The notes below the pieces were generated by a model. That model saw only the letters and a program-made list of their open reading frames with translations. It did no database searches and had not been told where the DNA came from. DNA of 64,000 bases from RYN-133 sp036497285 (GTDB taxonomy: Bacteria > Actinomycetota > Actinomycetes > Mycobacteriales > Jatrophihabitantaceae). This document shows positions 42,188 through 51,441 of this stretch, piece after piece. Made by a program: the position numbers and the translations under genes. The stretch spans positions 62,001 through 126,000 of the forward strand of contig DASXJR010000001.1 of assembly GCA_036497285.1 (NCBI GenBank), read 5' to 3'. How positions within the stretch are numbered: position 1 is the first letter of the stretch; every line of letters begins with the position of its first letter.

Positions 42188-43684
42188 GTGAGCGAGAACC
42201 ACGTCGACGTGCTGATCATCGGTGCCGGAATCTCCGGCATCGGTGCGGCGTGCCATCTGACGCGGGACTTCCCGCGGCGCTCGTACCATATCCTCGAGCG
42301 TCGGCAGGCGATCGGCGGCACTTGGGACCTGTTCCGCTATCCGGGGATCAGATCCGACTCGGACATGTACACGTTCGGTTTCAACTTCCGTCCCTGGAAG
42401 GGCAATCACGTGCTCGCCGACGGCACGTCGATCCGTGAGTACGTCAACGCCACCGCGGACGAGTACGGCGTGCCCGAACACATCACGTTCGGTCGCAAAG
42501 TGGTACGGGCCGACTGGTCGGGTGCGGCCGGCCGGTGGAGCGTCGAGGCTGTGGACGAGTCAACGGGCACGACCGAGACGTGGACCTGCGACTTCCTCAT
42601 CGCAGGCACCGGGTACTACAACTACGACTCGGGGTACCGACCGGACTTCCCGGGCGAAGAGAATTTCTCCGGCGAGCTGATCCATCCTCAGCACTGGCCG
42701 GCCGACCTCGACTACGCCGGTAAACGGGTCGTCGTGATCGGCAGCGGCGCGACCGCGGTCACCCTGGTGCCGGCGATGGCCGAGACTGCCGCGCACGTGA
42801 CGATGTTGCAGCGCTCGCCCTCCTACATCCTCGCCCTGCCCGCGTTCGACAAGATCAGCTACCTGCTGAAGAAGGTGCTGCCCGACACCACCGTGTACCG
42901 GATGGCCCGGGGGCGGAACATCCTGCTGCAGCGCGCGATGTACGCGGTCGCCAGGCGGCGTCCCGACTTCGTGCGCAAGGTGGTGCTCGCCGGTGCGCGT
43001 CGGCAACTCGGGCCTGGTGCCGACCTCAGTGCGTTCCAGCCGAAGTACAACCCGTGGGACCAGCGGTTGTGCATCGTCCCCGACGGCGATCTGTTCGCCT
43101 CGATCCGGCAGGGCCGCGCCGACGTGATCACCGACACGATCGAGACGTTCACGCCGAACGGGATCCGGCTCGCGTCCGGGCGCGAGCTTCAGGCCGACAT
43201 CATCATCGCCGCGACCGGGCTGCAGGTTCAGCTCATGGGCGGTGCTTCGATCTCTGTAGATGGCGAGCCCGTGGCGCTGAACCACGTGATGAGCTACAAG
43301 AGCGTGCTGGTCGAGGATGTGCCGAACTTCGCGTTCATCTACGGCTACACGAACGCGTCGTGGACATTGAAGGCGGACATCGCCTGCGAGTACATCACCC
43401 GGCTGCTCAAGTACATGGACGAACGCGGGTACACCCGGGTCGTACCGCGCGGGTCCGACGAGGTGCGGGGCACCGACTCGGTGCTGGGCAGTCTGAACTC
43501 GGGGTATGTGCAGCGCGGCAACGCGCACCTGCCGAGGCAGGGCCTCGAGGCGCCGTGGCAGGTGCTCAACAACTACCTGCGCGATGCGCCGATGATGCGG
43601 CGCAGCAAGATCGCCGACGACGCTTTGGAGTTCTCGCGCGTGTCAGCTGTTGTGCCCGACGAGGCCGAAGCCGTTCAGGCGTAG
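42188..43684 (+). CDS. flavin-containing monooxygenase, EthA/Baeyer-Villiger type
   Basis: 498 residues. The FAD motif VLIIGAGISGIGAACHL is at residue 8, the EthA-like loop WDLFRYPGIRSDSDMYTFGF lies near residue 50, and an NADPH motif VVIGSGATAVTLVPAMA lies near residue 185. These enzymes insert oxygen next to ketones or into sulfur compounds. GTG 42188 has GGAGG five bases upstream. It is divergent from the hydrolase operon, which suggests common control and possibly a common catabolic pathway: ketone to ester, then hydrolysis. Confidence 0.9.
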   Translation: MSENHVDVLIIGAGISGIGAACHLTRDFPRRSYHILERRQAIGGTWDLFRYPGIRSDSDMYTFGFNFRPWKGNHVLADGTSIREYVNATADEYGVPEHITFGRKVVRADWSGAAGRWSVEAVDESTGTTETWTCDFLIAGTGYYNYDSGYRPDFPGEENFSGELIHPQHWPADLDYAGKRVVVIGSGATAVTLVPAMAETAAHVTMLQRSPSYILALPAFDKISYLLKKVLPDTTVYRMARGRNILLQRAMYAVARRRPDFVRKVVLAGARRQLGPGADLSAFQPKYNPWDQRLCIVPDGDLFASIRQGRADVITDTIETFTPNGIRLASGRELQADIIIAATGLQVQLMGGASISVDGEPVALNHVMSYKSVLVEDVPNFAFIYGYTNASWTLKADIACEYITRLLKYMDERGYTRVVPRGSDEVRGTDSVLGSLNSGYVQRGNAHLPRQGLEAPWQVLNNYLRDAPMMRRSKIADDALEFSRVSAVVPDEAEAVQA

Positions 43685-44133
43685 GCGACTACTCCTACTG
43701 CGACCGCAACGACGAGCGCGGCCGCGCCGACCGCTGTGACTGACCGAGGGATCGGGTGCCGGTCGACGGCGATCATCGTGGCGGTGATCAGCGCTGCGCA
43801 CAGGACGAGCGCGGGGATGACCGCCGCGCCCAGTCCGGCAACGAGCAGCACGGCGGTGACGGCGGCGAACACGATGCCCGTGGCGGCTTCCACCAGCGGG
43901 TAGCGCGGGCTGATCGGCAACCCGCAGTCGAAGCACTTGCCGTGCAGCACCAGCCACCCGAGCACCGGGACGTTGTGCCGGTTGCGGATCTCGCTGCCGC
44001 AGCGCGGGCACTTGGACGGCGGCGAGACGATCGACTCCCCCGCCGGCACCCGGTAGATCACGACGTTGAGGAACGAGCCGATCGCGAGGCCGAGCAGCGC
44101 GGCGAGGAGGGCCCAGAACCAGACGGGGATCAC
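43675..44133 (-). CDS. prepilin peptidase family protein, lacking the second catalytic half
   Basis: 152 residues. The N-terminal domain is complete: SFLNVVIYRVPAG, then the zinc-type cysteine pairs CPRCGSEIRNRHNVPVLGWL and GKCFDCGLPISPRYPLVE. The peptidase half is cut short after three membrane segments: one candidate aspartate is left (ATMIAVDRHPIP), and the GxGD motif is missing, while PilD proteins are usually about 250 residues. It closes the pilus operon. It may only methylate pilins or be inactive, with the true peptidase elsewhere. It overlaps the monooxygenase gene by 10 bp at the 3' ends. Confidence 0.8.
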   Translation of the reverse strand: MIPVWFWALLAALLGLAIGSFLNVVIYRVPAGESIVSPPSKCPRCGSEIRNRHNVPVLGWLVLHGKCFDCGLPISPRYPLVEAATGIVFAAVTAVLLVAGLGAAVIPALVLCAALITATMIAVDRHPIPRSVTAVGAAALVVAVAVGVVAYA

Positions 44134-44148
44134 GCCGCCATTGTGCCG

Positions 44149-45924
44149 TCAGTGCAGCGTGTTCCAGCTCAGGACCTGCATCGACGAGCCGTCGGTCAGG
44201 ACTCGGACCTGAACGTTCGGCGTGCCGGTGTTCGGGCACGTCTGTTGGCCGGACGCCTGGAGCGAGCTCACCGTGCACGTCCACACGTTGATGTAGCGGA
44301 TCGAGTACGTCGTGCTGACCACCGGTGCCGGCTGGCTGATGCTGGTAGTCGGGGAGGGCGGCGGCGTGCTGGTCGTGACCGTGACACCGACTCCGGTGTT
44401 CGGCTTCGGCAACTGCACGAACGGCTCGGTCGGCGATGAGCCGTTGATCGTCAGCTGGAAATTGCGGATCACAATGCCCCAGTTGAACAGCTGTCCGATT
44501 GAGTTCTTCAGCGTCATCATCAGCTGCGCATTCGGGGCATAGACGTAACCGCGCACGTAGAGCTGAGCCTGACCGCTCGGATCGGTCGTGATCAACGTGC
44601 TCGATCCGCACCCACCCGCACCGCACATCGTCTCCGCCGGAAGGGTCACTGCGCCCAGCGTCACCGCGGACGCGAGCCCGTAGATGGCGACCGGTGGCGA
44701 CGATGTCGGCGAGCTGGCGCAGATCTCCGAGGTCGACGAGGACGGCGCCGCTGCGAGGCTGCTGCCGGCGAAGATCAGCGAAACGCCACTTACTCCGGTG
44801 GTCGTTGCCGGATCGGCGCAAGCGCTCGGCGCGTTCGCAGTTTGGTTGAGTCCACTGAGGGTGTTCGGCTTCGTCGGGTCAAGGCCGTTGACGGCAGCAC
44901 CGTTGTTCTTGATCGGCGTGCCGGCCACCATCGTCGTCGGCCAGCTCCACGTGGTCGTCCCACTGAAGTTGAAAATGTACGTGCCGGGCGAAAGCCACTC
45001 GAATACTCCGCTGCCGACACCGCACGGATCGTTCAGGTTCGCGGCCGTCGTGTAGTAACCCGGAACGAATGCGGCATACGTCTTGCCGCCCTGAGTGCTG
45101 CAGGTCGGCGACGGGTTCGTCGTGCCGACGCTCGCCGGAAGCGCGGGAGCAGTCGGTGTGGCAATCGTCGAGGCACCTGACGTGCACGGGGTCGGTGTGA
45201 AGGTTCCGGTGCAGCCGGTCGCGAGGGCAGACGTGACTAGGAGCTTGCTTTTGCCGTCGGTACTGACACCAGTCCCGGTCGTGCAGTCCGACGGCGAGCC
45301 GGTGCCGGTCAGCCGTACCGCCAAGGTCTCGCCGGACGCGTTGATCTTCGAGTTCGAACCAACGCTTCCGTTCTCGATGCAGACCGTCTTGTTGTTCGCG
45401 CTCGTCGAGATGTCGAAGCCGAAGTCCCCGCTGCTGCTACCCGTAGTCAGCACGCCGTACGACGGCAGGGTTGAGTCGCCGGCGCCAAGGCCCACCGCGG
45501 TCGAGGTGACGGGTGCCGGCGTCACCGTGCTGACGCTGGTCACCGGTGGTGGTGTGCTGGTCGACGTAGTGGCGCCCTGAACCGGGTCCGGCGTGCACTG
45601 GGCGTAGCCGTTGATCGCGCCCTGCTCGCTGGACACGGGGTTGTAGAACGGCACCGAGGTGCTGCCGAGCGTGACACCGGTGGGGTTGGTCGGGTCGCCG
45701 CAGTTGATGCCAGACGTCTTCAGACCGTTGAGCACCGCTTGCGTCGCTCCGTCGGCGCTGTACACGTCGGCTGCCTGATCACGTAGCGCCACAGTGCTGC
45801 GAATTGCGGTGTCCTCCTGTGAGAGGATCACGCCCATCACCGTGGCCAGCACCGTGATGATGATCAAAACGAGGATCAGTGTCGCGCCGTCGTCGGCGTG
45901 CCGCGGCCGGTGGCGTCTGCTCAC
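44149..45924 (-). CDS. PilX-like type IV pilus assembly protein with large Ser/Thr-rich exterior
   Basis: 591 residues. After a short charged leader (HADDG) comes one hydrophobic segment ATLILVLIIITVLATVMGVI, then an extracellular part rich in Thr, Ser and Pro with many spaced cysteines (INCGDP, GYAQCTP, CADPAT, CGAGGCG). This is the layout of PilX-like minor pilins. GTG 45924 has GGAGG six bases upstream and overlaps the end of the previous gene. It is unusually large for a minor pilin, so it may be a tip or adhesion subunit. Confidence 0.75.
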   Translation of the reverse strand: MSRRHRPRHADDGATLILVLIIITVLATVMGVILSQEDTAIRSTVALRDQAADVYSADGATQAVLNGLKTSGINCGDPTNPTGVTLGSTSVPFYNPVSSEQGAINGYAQCTPDPVQGATTSTSTPPPVTSVSTVTPAPVTSTAVGLGAGDSTLPSYGVLTTGSSSGDFGFDISTSANNKTVCIENGSVGSNSKINASGETLAVRLTGTGSPSDCTTGTGVSTDGKSKLLVTSALATGCTGTFTPTPCTSGASTIATPTAPALPASVGTTNPSPTCSTQGGKTYAAFVPGYYTTAANLNDPCGVGSGVFEWLSPGTYIFNFSGTTTWSWPTTMVAGTPIKNNGAAVNGLDPTKPNTLSGLNQTANAPSACADPATTTGVSGVSLIFAGSSLAAAPSSSTSEICASSPTSSPPVAIYGLASAVTLGAVTLPAETMCGAGGCGSSTLITTDPSGQAQLYVRGYVYAPNAQLMMTLKNSIGQLFNWGIVIRNFQLTINGSSPTEPFVQLPKPNTGVGVTVTTSTPPPSPTTSISQPAPVVSTTYSIRYINVWTCTVSSLQASGQQTCPNTGTPNVQVRVLTDGSSMQVLSWNTLH

Positions 45925-46529
45925 GACTGCCTCCGCTGCCCGGTCAGGACCACCGACGTCGCGGCGGTATCGTCCGACCCTGTCGAGATGTTGAGCGTGA
46001 GGCTGACGGTCGCGGGCGGCGGGCTGGCACTGCACGCGACCGAGCACGCGACACTTGCCGACTGAAGGCCGTCCACGAGAGTCGCGTCTGATGATGTCGT
46101 CGTGCCGCTCGCGCAGTAGATCCGGTGCAGCGCACCCGACTCGTTCACATAGGCGACGCTGCTTGTGGGGCCGAACGATCCGCCACCGGACTGTGCGATC
46201 GTCCAGGTATTCCAGCTGAGCAGAAGCACAGTAGTGCCGGCACCGCTACCGCAGTACGACGCTGGAAACCCTGTCGCCCAGACCGATTGTGACGTTGCCG
46301 CCGACGTGTACGACGAGTGCAGTCCCGCACTTGCGACGTCGTTGCTGAGGTATGCCGCCGCGATCTGCATGTCGTGCGAGTCGGCGATGCGGTTCTCGGT
46401 CTGCGGATAGTTCTGGAAGTACTCGAGCACGAAGTTGCCTAGAGGGATCATGATGATGCCGAGGATGGTGACGGTCATGACGAGTTCCACCAGCGTGAAG
46501 CCGCCGTCGTTGCGGCGCAGGCGCTTCAT
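45921..46529 (-). CDS. PilW-like minor prepilin
   Basis: 202 residues with a class III-type signal RRNDGGFTLVELVMTVTILG near residue 5: cleavage after Gly, Phe at +1 and Glu at +5. The soluble part carries cysteines and Thr/Ser repeats. It shares 4-bp overlaps with the genes on both sides (46526 to 46529 and 45921 to 45924). It should be exported and placed in the pilus tip or base by the PilB/PilC machine. Confidence 0.88.
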   Translation of the reverse strand: MKRLRRNDGGFTLVELVMTVTILGIIMIPLGNFVLEYFQNYPQTENRIADSHDMQIAAAYLSNDVASAGLHSSYTSAATSQSVWATGFPASYCGSGAGTTVLLLSWNTWTIAQSGGGSFGPTSSVAYVNESGALHRIYCASGTTTSSDATLVDGLQSASVACSVACSASPPPATVSLTLNISTGSDDTAATSVVLTGQRRQS

Positions 46530-46945
46530 GTCGACTTCCGCAGGACCACGACGAGCGATTCGCTGGTGAAGCCGTCCGTGCTGTTGAGATTGAGCGTCAC
46601 CTGCTGGAGGCCCGGATCGGAGGCCGACGTGCACGGGGACAGGTTGGTGAACGCGGCGCCGTTCCAGAACTTGACCGACGAGGTCGGGCTGGCGAACCCG
46701 TTAGGAGTCGGTAGGCCGCTCGAATACGTCGTCGACGACGCACAGGTCGTATAGCTCGTCTGGATGGATTCCGCGTAGTTGTGCAGGAACGCGTCCGCAG
46801 TCGCCTGATCACGATGGATGGACGAAATCTTGACGCTCAGCGCGATACCGGCGCCGATACCGACGACGCAGACGCCGAGAATCGCGATCGTGACGACAAG
46901 TTCGAGCAGCGTCTCGCCTCGATCGTCGTGTCGGTGTCGGAACAT
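46526..46945 (-). CDS. PilV-like minor prepilin
   Basis: 139 residues with prepilin-type signal RGETLLELVVTIAILG: the +1 residue is Glu instead of Phe and +5 is Leu-Glu, a less common form. One hydrophobic helix is followed by a beta-rich domain with a cysteine pair (TTCASS, SPCTSAS). It overlaps the PilW-like gene by 4 bp. Confidence 0.85.
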   Translation of the reverse strand: MFRHRHDDRGETLLELVVTIAILGVCVVGIGAGIALSVKISSIHRDQATADAFLHNYAESIQTSYTTCASSTTYSSGLPTPNGFASPTSSVKFWNGAAFTNLSPCTSASDPGLQQVTLNLNSTDGFTSESLVVVLRKST

Positions 46946-46946
46946 G

Positions 46947-48152
46947 TCAGATCTTCACCTGATGGAACACGCCGTACATCGCCGAAACGAGGGCAACGGC
47001 GACGAAGCCGACGAGCAAGCCCATCACGACGATGACCGCCGGCTCGAACAGAGCCGTGAGCTTCTTGATCTTGTAGTCGAGTTCGGTCTCGTAGTACTGC
47101 GCGGTGACCTCGAGCTGATTGTCGAGCGTTCCGGTCTCCTCGCCGACGCGGAGCATCTGTACCGCGGTGTTCGGGAACATCTCGACCTTCGCGAGCGGGT
47201 TGGTCAGACCCTCGCCCTCGAGCATCGCCTCGCTGACGGTCGACAACGCCCGGATGTAGACCCGGTTCTTCAACGACTCGGTTGCGACGCGCAGCGATTC
47301 CGGTAGCGGCACGCCGGCGCCCACCATGGACGCGAGGATGCGACAGAACCGCTCGCAGAGCGCGTACTTGATCGTCTCACCGACGACGGGAATGCCGAGC
47401 ACAAACCGATCGCGCCCGTATTTACCGCGCTCGGTCTGCAGTACGGCGAAGACGACGACCACGATCGTGACGAATCCCCCGAGCAGCGCCCACCACCACG
47501 AGGTGAGGAAGTCCGTCACCGCGAGCAGCATCCGGGTCGGGAGCGGGAGCTTCGCGTCGAGGCTTGCGAAAAACACCTTGAACTTGGGAAGCACGAACGA
47601 GGCGAGCACAGTCACGGTGATGATCGACATCACGATGATGACGGCCGGGTACATCGTCGCCGACTTGATCTTGCGGCGCGCTTCCAGGTCACGCTCGATG
47701 TAGCCGGCGAGTCGAATGAGGACGGTGTCGAGCTCGCCGGTCAGTTCCGCGGAGCGGACAATGCCCCGATAGAACTCGGGGAACACCTTGGGGTGCCGGT
47801 CGAGGCAGTCGGAGAACCGCTCGCCGGCACGAAGGCTGTCTTCGATGTCATGCATGACGCGTCGGGTGGAGGCGTTTTCCGACTCGGTCGCGATCGTGTG
47901 CACGGCATCGAGGATCGGCAACCCGGCACGCACGAAAGCCGCGAGCTGGCGGGACAGATGCATGAGGTCGGCCCGTTTGACGCTCGACCCGGCGATGTCC
48001 ATCTGCAGCACGCTGCGCTTTTCTATTACCCGGATATCGCGCAGTTCCCGGTCGTAAAGGGCGAGCTCGGCGGCGGCGCGGTTGTCGAATTTCTCGGTCC
48101 CTGCCGAGGTCCTACCGTCCGGCATTACAGCGGTGTAAGCGAATCTGGGCAT
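46947..48152 (-). CDS. pilC: type IV pilus inner-membrane protein PilC (type II secretion F family)
   Basis: The 401-residue platform protein has two T2SF repeats: LMHLSRQLAAFVRAGLPILD near residue 60 and CRILASMVGAGVPLPESLRV near residue 270. Three membrane segments are visible (near 175, 220 and 380, the last VIVVMGLLVGFVAVALVSAM). It anchors the PilB and PilT motors in the cytoplasmic membrane. It is 2 bp after pilB. Confidence 0.95.
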   Translation of the reverse strand: MPRFAYTAVMPDGRTSAGTEKFDNRAAAELALYDRELRDIRVIEKRSVLQMDIAGSSVKRADLMHLSRQLAAFVRAGLPILDAVHTIATESENASTRRVMHDIEDSLRAGERFSDCLDRHPKVFPEFYRGIVRSAELTGELDTVLIRLAGYIERDLEARRKIKSATMYPAVIIVMSIITVTVLASFVLPKFKVFFASLDAKLPLPTRMLLAVTDFLTSWWWALLGGFVTIVVVVFAVLQTERGKYGRDRFVLGIPVVGETIKYALCERFCRILASMVGAGVPLPESLRVATESLKNRVYIRALSTVSEAMLEGEGLTNPLAKVEMFPNTAVQMLRVGEETGTLDNQLEVTAQYYETELDYKIKKLTALFEPAVIVVMGLLVGFVAVALVSAMYGVFHQVKI

Positions 48153-48154
48153 GG

Positions 48155-49933
48155 TCAGCCTCCCGCGACGTAGACGGTCCGCATGGCCTCGGCCGGTGTG
48201 GTGATGCCGGCCTCCACCAATTTCATGGCCTGCTGCTGCAGCGTTTGCATGCCTTCGGCGACGGCGAGTTTGCGCAGGTCGTGGTGCGAACCGCGATCGA
48301 GGATCAGTTCGCGGATCCCATCGCTGATCGTGAGCAGTTCGTACACGCCGATCCGGTCGAAGTATCCGGTGTGGGCGCAGAAGTTGCAGCCCGCCCCGTG
48401 CTTGAATCCGGCCTCCGGAGCGACGCCGCCCCCGCCCATGAAGAAGGTGCGTTCCTCCGCTCCAAGCTCGTACGTTTCTATGCAGTAGGGGCAGTTGCGG
48501 CGCATCAGCCGCTGCGCGACGACCGCGGTCACCGCCGAGGCAACGAGAAAGTTCTCGATGCCCATGTCGAGCAGGCGGTGCAGCGCCGCAACCGTGTCGG
48601 TGGCGTGCAACGAGGAGAGCACGAAGTGGCCGGTGAGGGCCGACTGCACGGCGATGCGGGCGGTCTCGACGTCGCGGACCTCGCCGACCAGGATCACGTC
48701 CGGGTCTTGCCGCAGGATGGAGCGCAGGCCGTTGGCGAAGTTGATCCCGGCCTGCTCGTTTATCGAGATCTGGTTGATCGTCGAGATCGTGTACTCGACT
48801 GGATCCTCGATCGTCATGATGTTGCGGTCGGGGCTGTTGAGTTCGCCCAAGGAGGCGTACAGCGTCGTCGTCTTGCCGCTGCCGGTCGGGCCCGCACAGA
48901 TCACCATGCCGTACGGGGATTTCAGCAGGTCGTGGTAACGCTCGGTGACGTCGTGGGACATACCGAGCTTCTCCAACTCGTAGATCGGCCGGCTCTTGTC
49001 GAGCAGCCGCATGACGACCTTCTCGCCGCCTACCACCGCGGTGGTCGCCACGCGAATGTCGACTGCGCGATCGTCGACCGTGACAGCAGTCTGGCCGTCC
49101 TGTGCACGGCGCCGCTCGACGATGTTCATGCCGGCGAGGATCTTTATGCGGCTCACCAGCGCCGGGCCGATCGATCCGGGCAGTGACAGGACCTCGTGCA
49201 GGGCACCGTCGATGCGGTACCGCACCCGCACCCGGTCTCCGGTGGGCTCGATGTGGATGTCCGACGAGCGATCCCGCAGCGCCTGCGTGATGATCATCTG
49301 CACGACCTGCACGACGGGCGCCTCGTCGTTCGCGGTTGCGGCCTCGAGGCGGGCCGCTTCGCGACGCAGCGAGTCGCGCTGCTCGAACTCCTTCACCCGC
49401 TGATCGACAGCCGAAATCGCGCTGTATGCCGAGTCGAGGGCTCGACGCAGCGACGGAAGCGAGACGACGACCGGCAGAACTTTGCGCCCCATCGCCTGCT
49501 CGACCTGCGCGAGGTGGGCAGGCCGCGGATCGGAGACCGCTACGCGGACGGCTTCATCAGCAACAATCAGCGGCAGCACCGACAGGTGCCGCGCGCGCTC
49601 GCTGTTGAGCAGGTCGAGAGCCGCCGGCTCAGGAACGCTCTCCCGCAGGTCGCCGAGAGGCACGCCGTACTGCTCGGCCAGCAGCGCCGTGAGGTCCCAT
49701 TCGGCAAGGTGTCCCTGCCGGACGAGCAGGTCACCGATCATGTCCAAGGTGCCGGCCTGTTTGGCCTGGAGCGCGGCACGAACCGCGCCGGCGGTCACCA
49801 GACCGCGCGCGACGGCCATTTCGCCGAGTCGGTGACCGCCGGGCTCGACCTCCGCATCGGCGGGTGTTTCGGTCGGCGATACGTCCGCCTCGACCTCCGG
49901 CTCGATGGCGTGTTTGCCCCGGCGTCCCTTCAT
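48155..49933 (-). CDS. pilB: type IV pilus assembly ATPase PilB
   Basis: 592 residues. After a charged linker come an N-terminal GspE/MshEN domain (GDLLVRQGHLAEWDLTALLA near residue 65), an N2 domain, and the core with Walker A AGPTGSGKTTTLY, Asp box and Walker B (DPDVILVGEVRDVETARIAV), the His box LSSLHATDTVAALHRL, and a zinc tetracysteine (NCPYC and GCNFC). It drives pilus extension. The start overlaps pilT by 4 bp. Confidence 0.96.
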   Translation of the reverse strand: MKGRRGKHAIEPEVEADVSPTETPADAEVEPGGHRLGEMAVARGLVTAGAVRAALQAKQAGTLDMIGDLLVRQGHLAEWDLTALLAEQYGVPLGDLRESVPEPAALDLLNSERARHLSVLPLIVADEAVRVAVSDPRPAHLAQVEQAMGRKVLPVVVSLPSLRRALDSAYSAISAVDQRVKEFEQRDSLRREAARLEAATANDEAPVVQVVQMIITQALRDRSSDIHIEPTGDRVRVRYRIDGALHEVLSLPGSIGPALVSRIKILAGMNIVERRRAQDGQTAVTVDDRAVDIRVATTAVVGGEKVVMRLLDKSRPIYELEKLGMSHDVTERYHDLLKSPYGMVICAGPTGSGKTTTLYASLGELNSPDRNIMTIEDPVEYTISTINQISINEQAGINFANGLRSILRQDPDVILVGEVRDVETARIAVQSALTGHFVLSSLHATDTVAALHRLLDMGIENFLVASAVTAVVAQRLMRRNCPYCIETYELGAEERTFFMGGGGVAPEAGFKHGAGCNFCAHTGYFDRIGVYELLTISDGIRELILDRGSHHDLRKLAVAEGMQTLQQQAMKLVEAGITTPAEAMRTVYVAGG

Positions 49934-51021
49934 GATCCGGCGCTTGCATGCAGGCGCGGACGGGTCTCGATCGCGCGGGGGTACAGGCTGCGGGCGACGG
50001 CGTCTTCGTAGCTGATCGTGCCCTTCTGGATGAGGAAGGACAGCGACTGCTCGAGCGTGATCATGCCGTCCTGGGCGCCGGTCACGAGCGAGTTCCGTAG
50101 CTGATGCGTCTTGCCTTCCTTGATCAGGTTGCGTACAGCCGACGTCGCGACGAGAACCTCGTAGGCGGCGACCAGGCCGGAGCCGATGCGCGGGACCAGC
50201 CGCTGATAGAGCACGCAGCTCAGCGCCGCGGCGAGCTGCACGCGGATCTGGGCCTGCTGGTCGGCCGGGAAGACGTCGATCATGCGGGACAGCGACTGCG
50301 CGGTGTCGTTGGTGTGCAGCGTGGCGAAGACGAGGTGCCCGGTCTCGGCGACCGTGAGGGCGAACCGAATGGAGTCGAGATCGCGCATCTCACCGACGAG
50401 CAGTACGTCGGGGTCCTCGCGCAGTACCGATCGAAGTGCATCGGGGAACGACGCGGTGTCGGTGCCGACCTCGCGTTGATTGACCGCGGAGCGCTTGTGT
50501 TCGTGGACGTATTCGATCGGATCCTCGACGGTGATGATGTGGCAGGCGCGCTCGGTGTTGATCTGGTCGATGATCGACGCAAGCGTCGTCGACTTGCCCG
50601 AGCCGGTCGGGCCGGTCATGAGAATCAAGCCCTGGTGCTGGCGAGCCAGGTGGCTCACGACGGGCGGCAGGCCGATCTGCTCAGGCCGGGGAATCTCGCG
50701 CGGGATCATGCGCAGCGCGATCGCGGTGTTGCCGCGTTGGGTGAACGCGTTGCCACGGATGCGGGCGTCGTCGCGCCAGGAGAACGAGAAGTCGTACTCG
50801 TGCGACTGACGCCACGCTTCGTGCTGATCGTCGTTGAGCAGTTCGCCGAGCAACTCGTCGGTGTCCGCCGAAGTCAAGGGTTTGTGGTCCAGCGGGACGA
50901 GGCTGCCGTGCACCCGGATCTGCGGCGGCATGCCGGCGGTCAGCAACAGATCGGTGCCGGAGGCATCCCACAGCTGCCCGAGAAGTGCATCGATGTGATC
51001 ACCGATTCCGTGCCGTGACAT
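49930..51021 (-). CDS. pilT: type IV pilus retraction ATPase PilT
   Basis: 363 residues. Walker A MTGPTGSGKSTTLAS, Asp box EDPIEYVHEHKRSAVNQREV, Walker B DVLLVGEMRDLDSI, His box FATLHTNDTAQSL and the PilT-specific AVRNLIKEGKTHQLRN near residue 300. It powers retraction and thus twitching motility or DNA uptake. ATG 51021 has GGAGGG upstream. A strong hairpin separates it from pilA. Confidence 0.96.
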   Translation of the reverse strand: MSRHGIGDHIDALLGQLWDASGTDLLLTAGMPPQIRVHGSLVPLDHKPLTSADTDELLGELLNDDQHEAWRQSHEYDFSFSWRDDARIRGNAFTQRGNTAIALRMIPREIPRPEQIGLPPVVSHLARQHQGLILMTGPTGSGKSTTLASIIDQINTERACHIITVEDPIEYVHEHKRSAVNQREVGTDTASFPDALRSVLREDPDVLLVGEMRDLDSIRFALTVAETGHLVFATLHTNDTAQSLSRMIDVFPADQQAQIRVQLAAALSCVLYQRLVPRIGSGLVAAYEVLVATSAVRNLIKEGKTHQLRNSLVTGAQDGMITLEQSLSFLIQKGTISYEDAVARSLYPRAIETRPRLHASAGS

Positions 51022-51057
51022 GGTCCCTCCACATGAAGACGGTTTGTTGCGCATAGC

Positions 51058-51084
51058 GGGGCAGGGCCGAGAAGGCCCTGCCCC
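51058..51084 (-). terminator. perfect 11-bp hairpin between pilA and pilT
   Basis: ggggcagggcc, loop gagaa, ggccctgcccc: eleven GC-rich pairs, 9 bases after the pilA stop and 36 bases before pilT. No U-tract follows. It probably works as a partial terminator or 3' stabiliser so that pilA mRNA exceeds that of the machine genes. Confidence 0.7.
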
Positions 51085-51093
51085 ACCGTTGGA

Positions 51094-51441
51094 TCAGGTC
51101 GTCGAGCAGGTGTGCGCGACCACGCCCGTGGTGCCTGTGGTGATTCCCTCGCCGGTGGCGGGGGCTTCCTTCAGGTAGTTGGCGGTCACTAACGCATCCA
51201 CGCTGGCCGCGTACGCGTGCGGTGATTGCTTGGCGTAGTAGGCCTCCTGCGCGATCTCGACGTTCTTGACATCCGACTTGCAGGCGGCGACCTTGCCGTC
51301 GTCGTTGAACGCACCGACGGCGAAGACCACGATGCCGGCGAGGACACCGAGGATGACGATGACGATCAGGAGCTCGATGAGCGTGAAACCCGACTCCTCT
51401 TGACGCGCCGCGCGGATGCGCTGCTGCATTGCCTTGAACAT
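51094..51441 (-). CDS. pilA: major type IV prepilin PilA
   Basis: 115 residues with the class III signal EESGFTLIELLIVIVILGVL: cleavage after Gly, then Phe +1 and Glu +5, and a hydrophobic helix. The globular domain is small, with a cysteine pair (AACKSD, AHTCSTT) and the pseudopilin-like KNVEIAQEAYYAKQ. It is the first gene of the pilus operon, with a G-rich ribosome site (GGGGGG) before ATG 51441. It is probably the main shaft subunit, with expression boosted by the hairpin downstream. Confidence 0.93.
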   Translation of the reverse strand: MFKAMQQRIRAARQEESGFTLIELLIVIVILGVLAGIVVFAVGAFNDDGKVAACKSDVKNVEIAQEAYYAKQSPHAYAASVDALVTANYLKEAPATGEGITTGTTGVVAHTCSTT

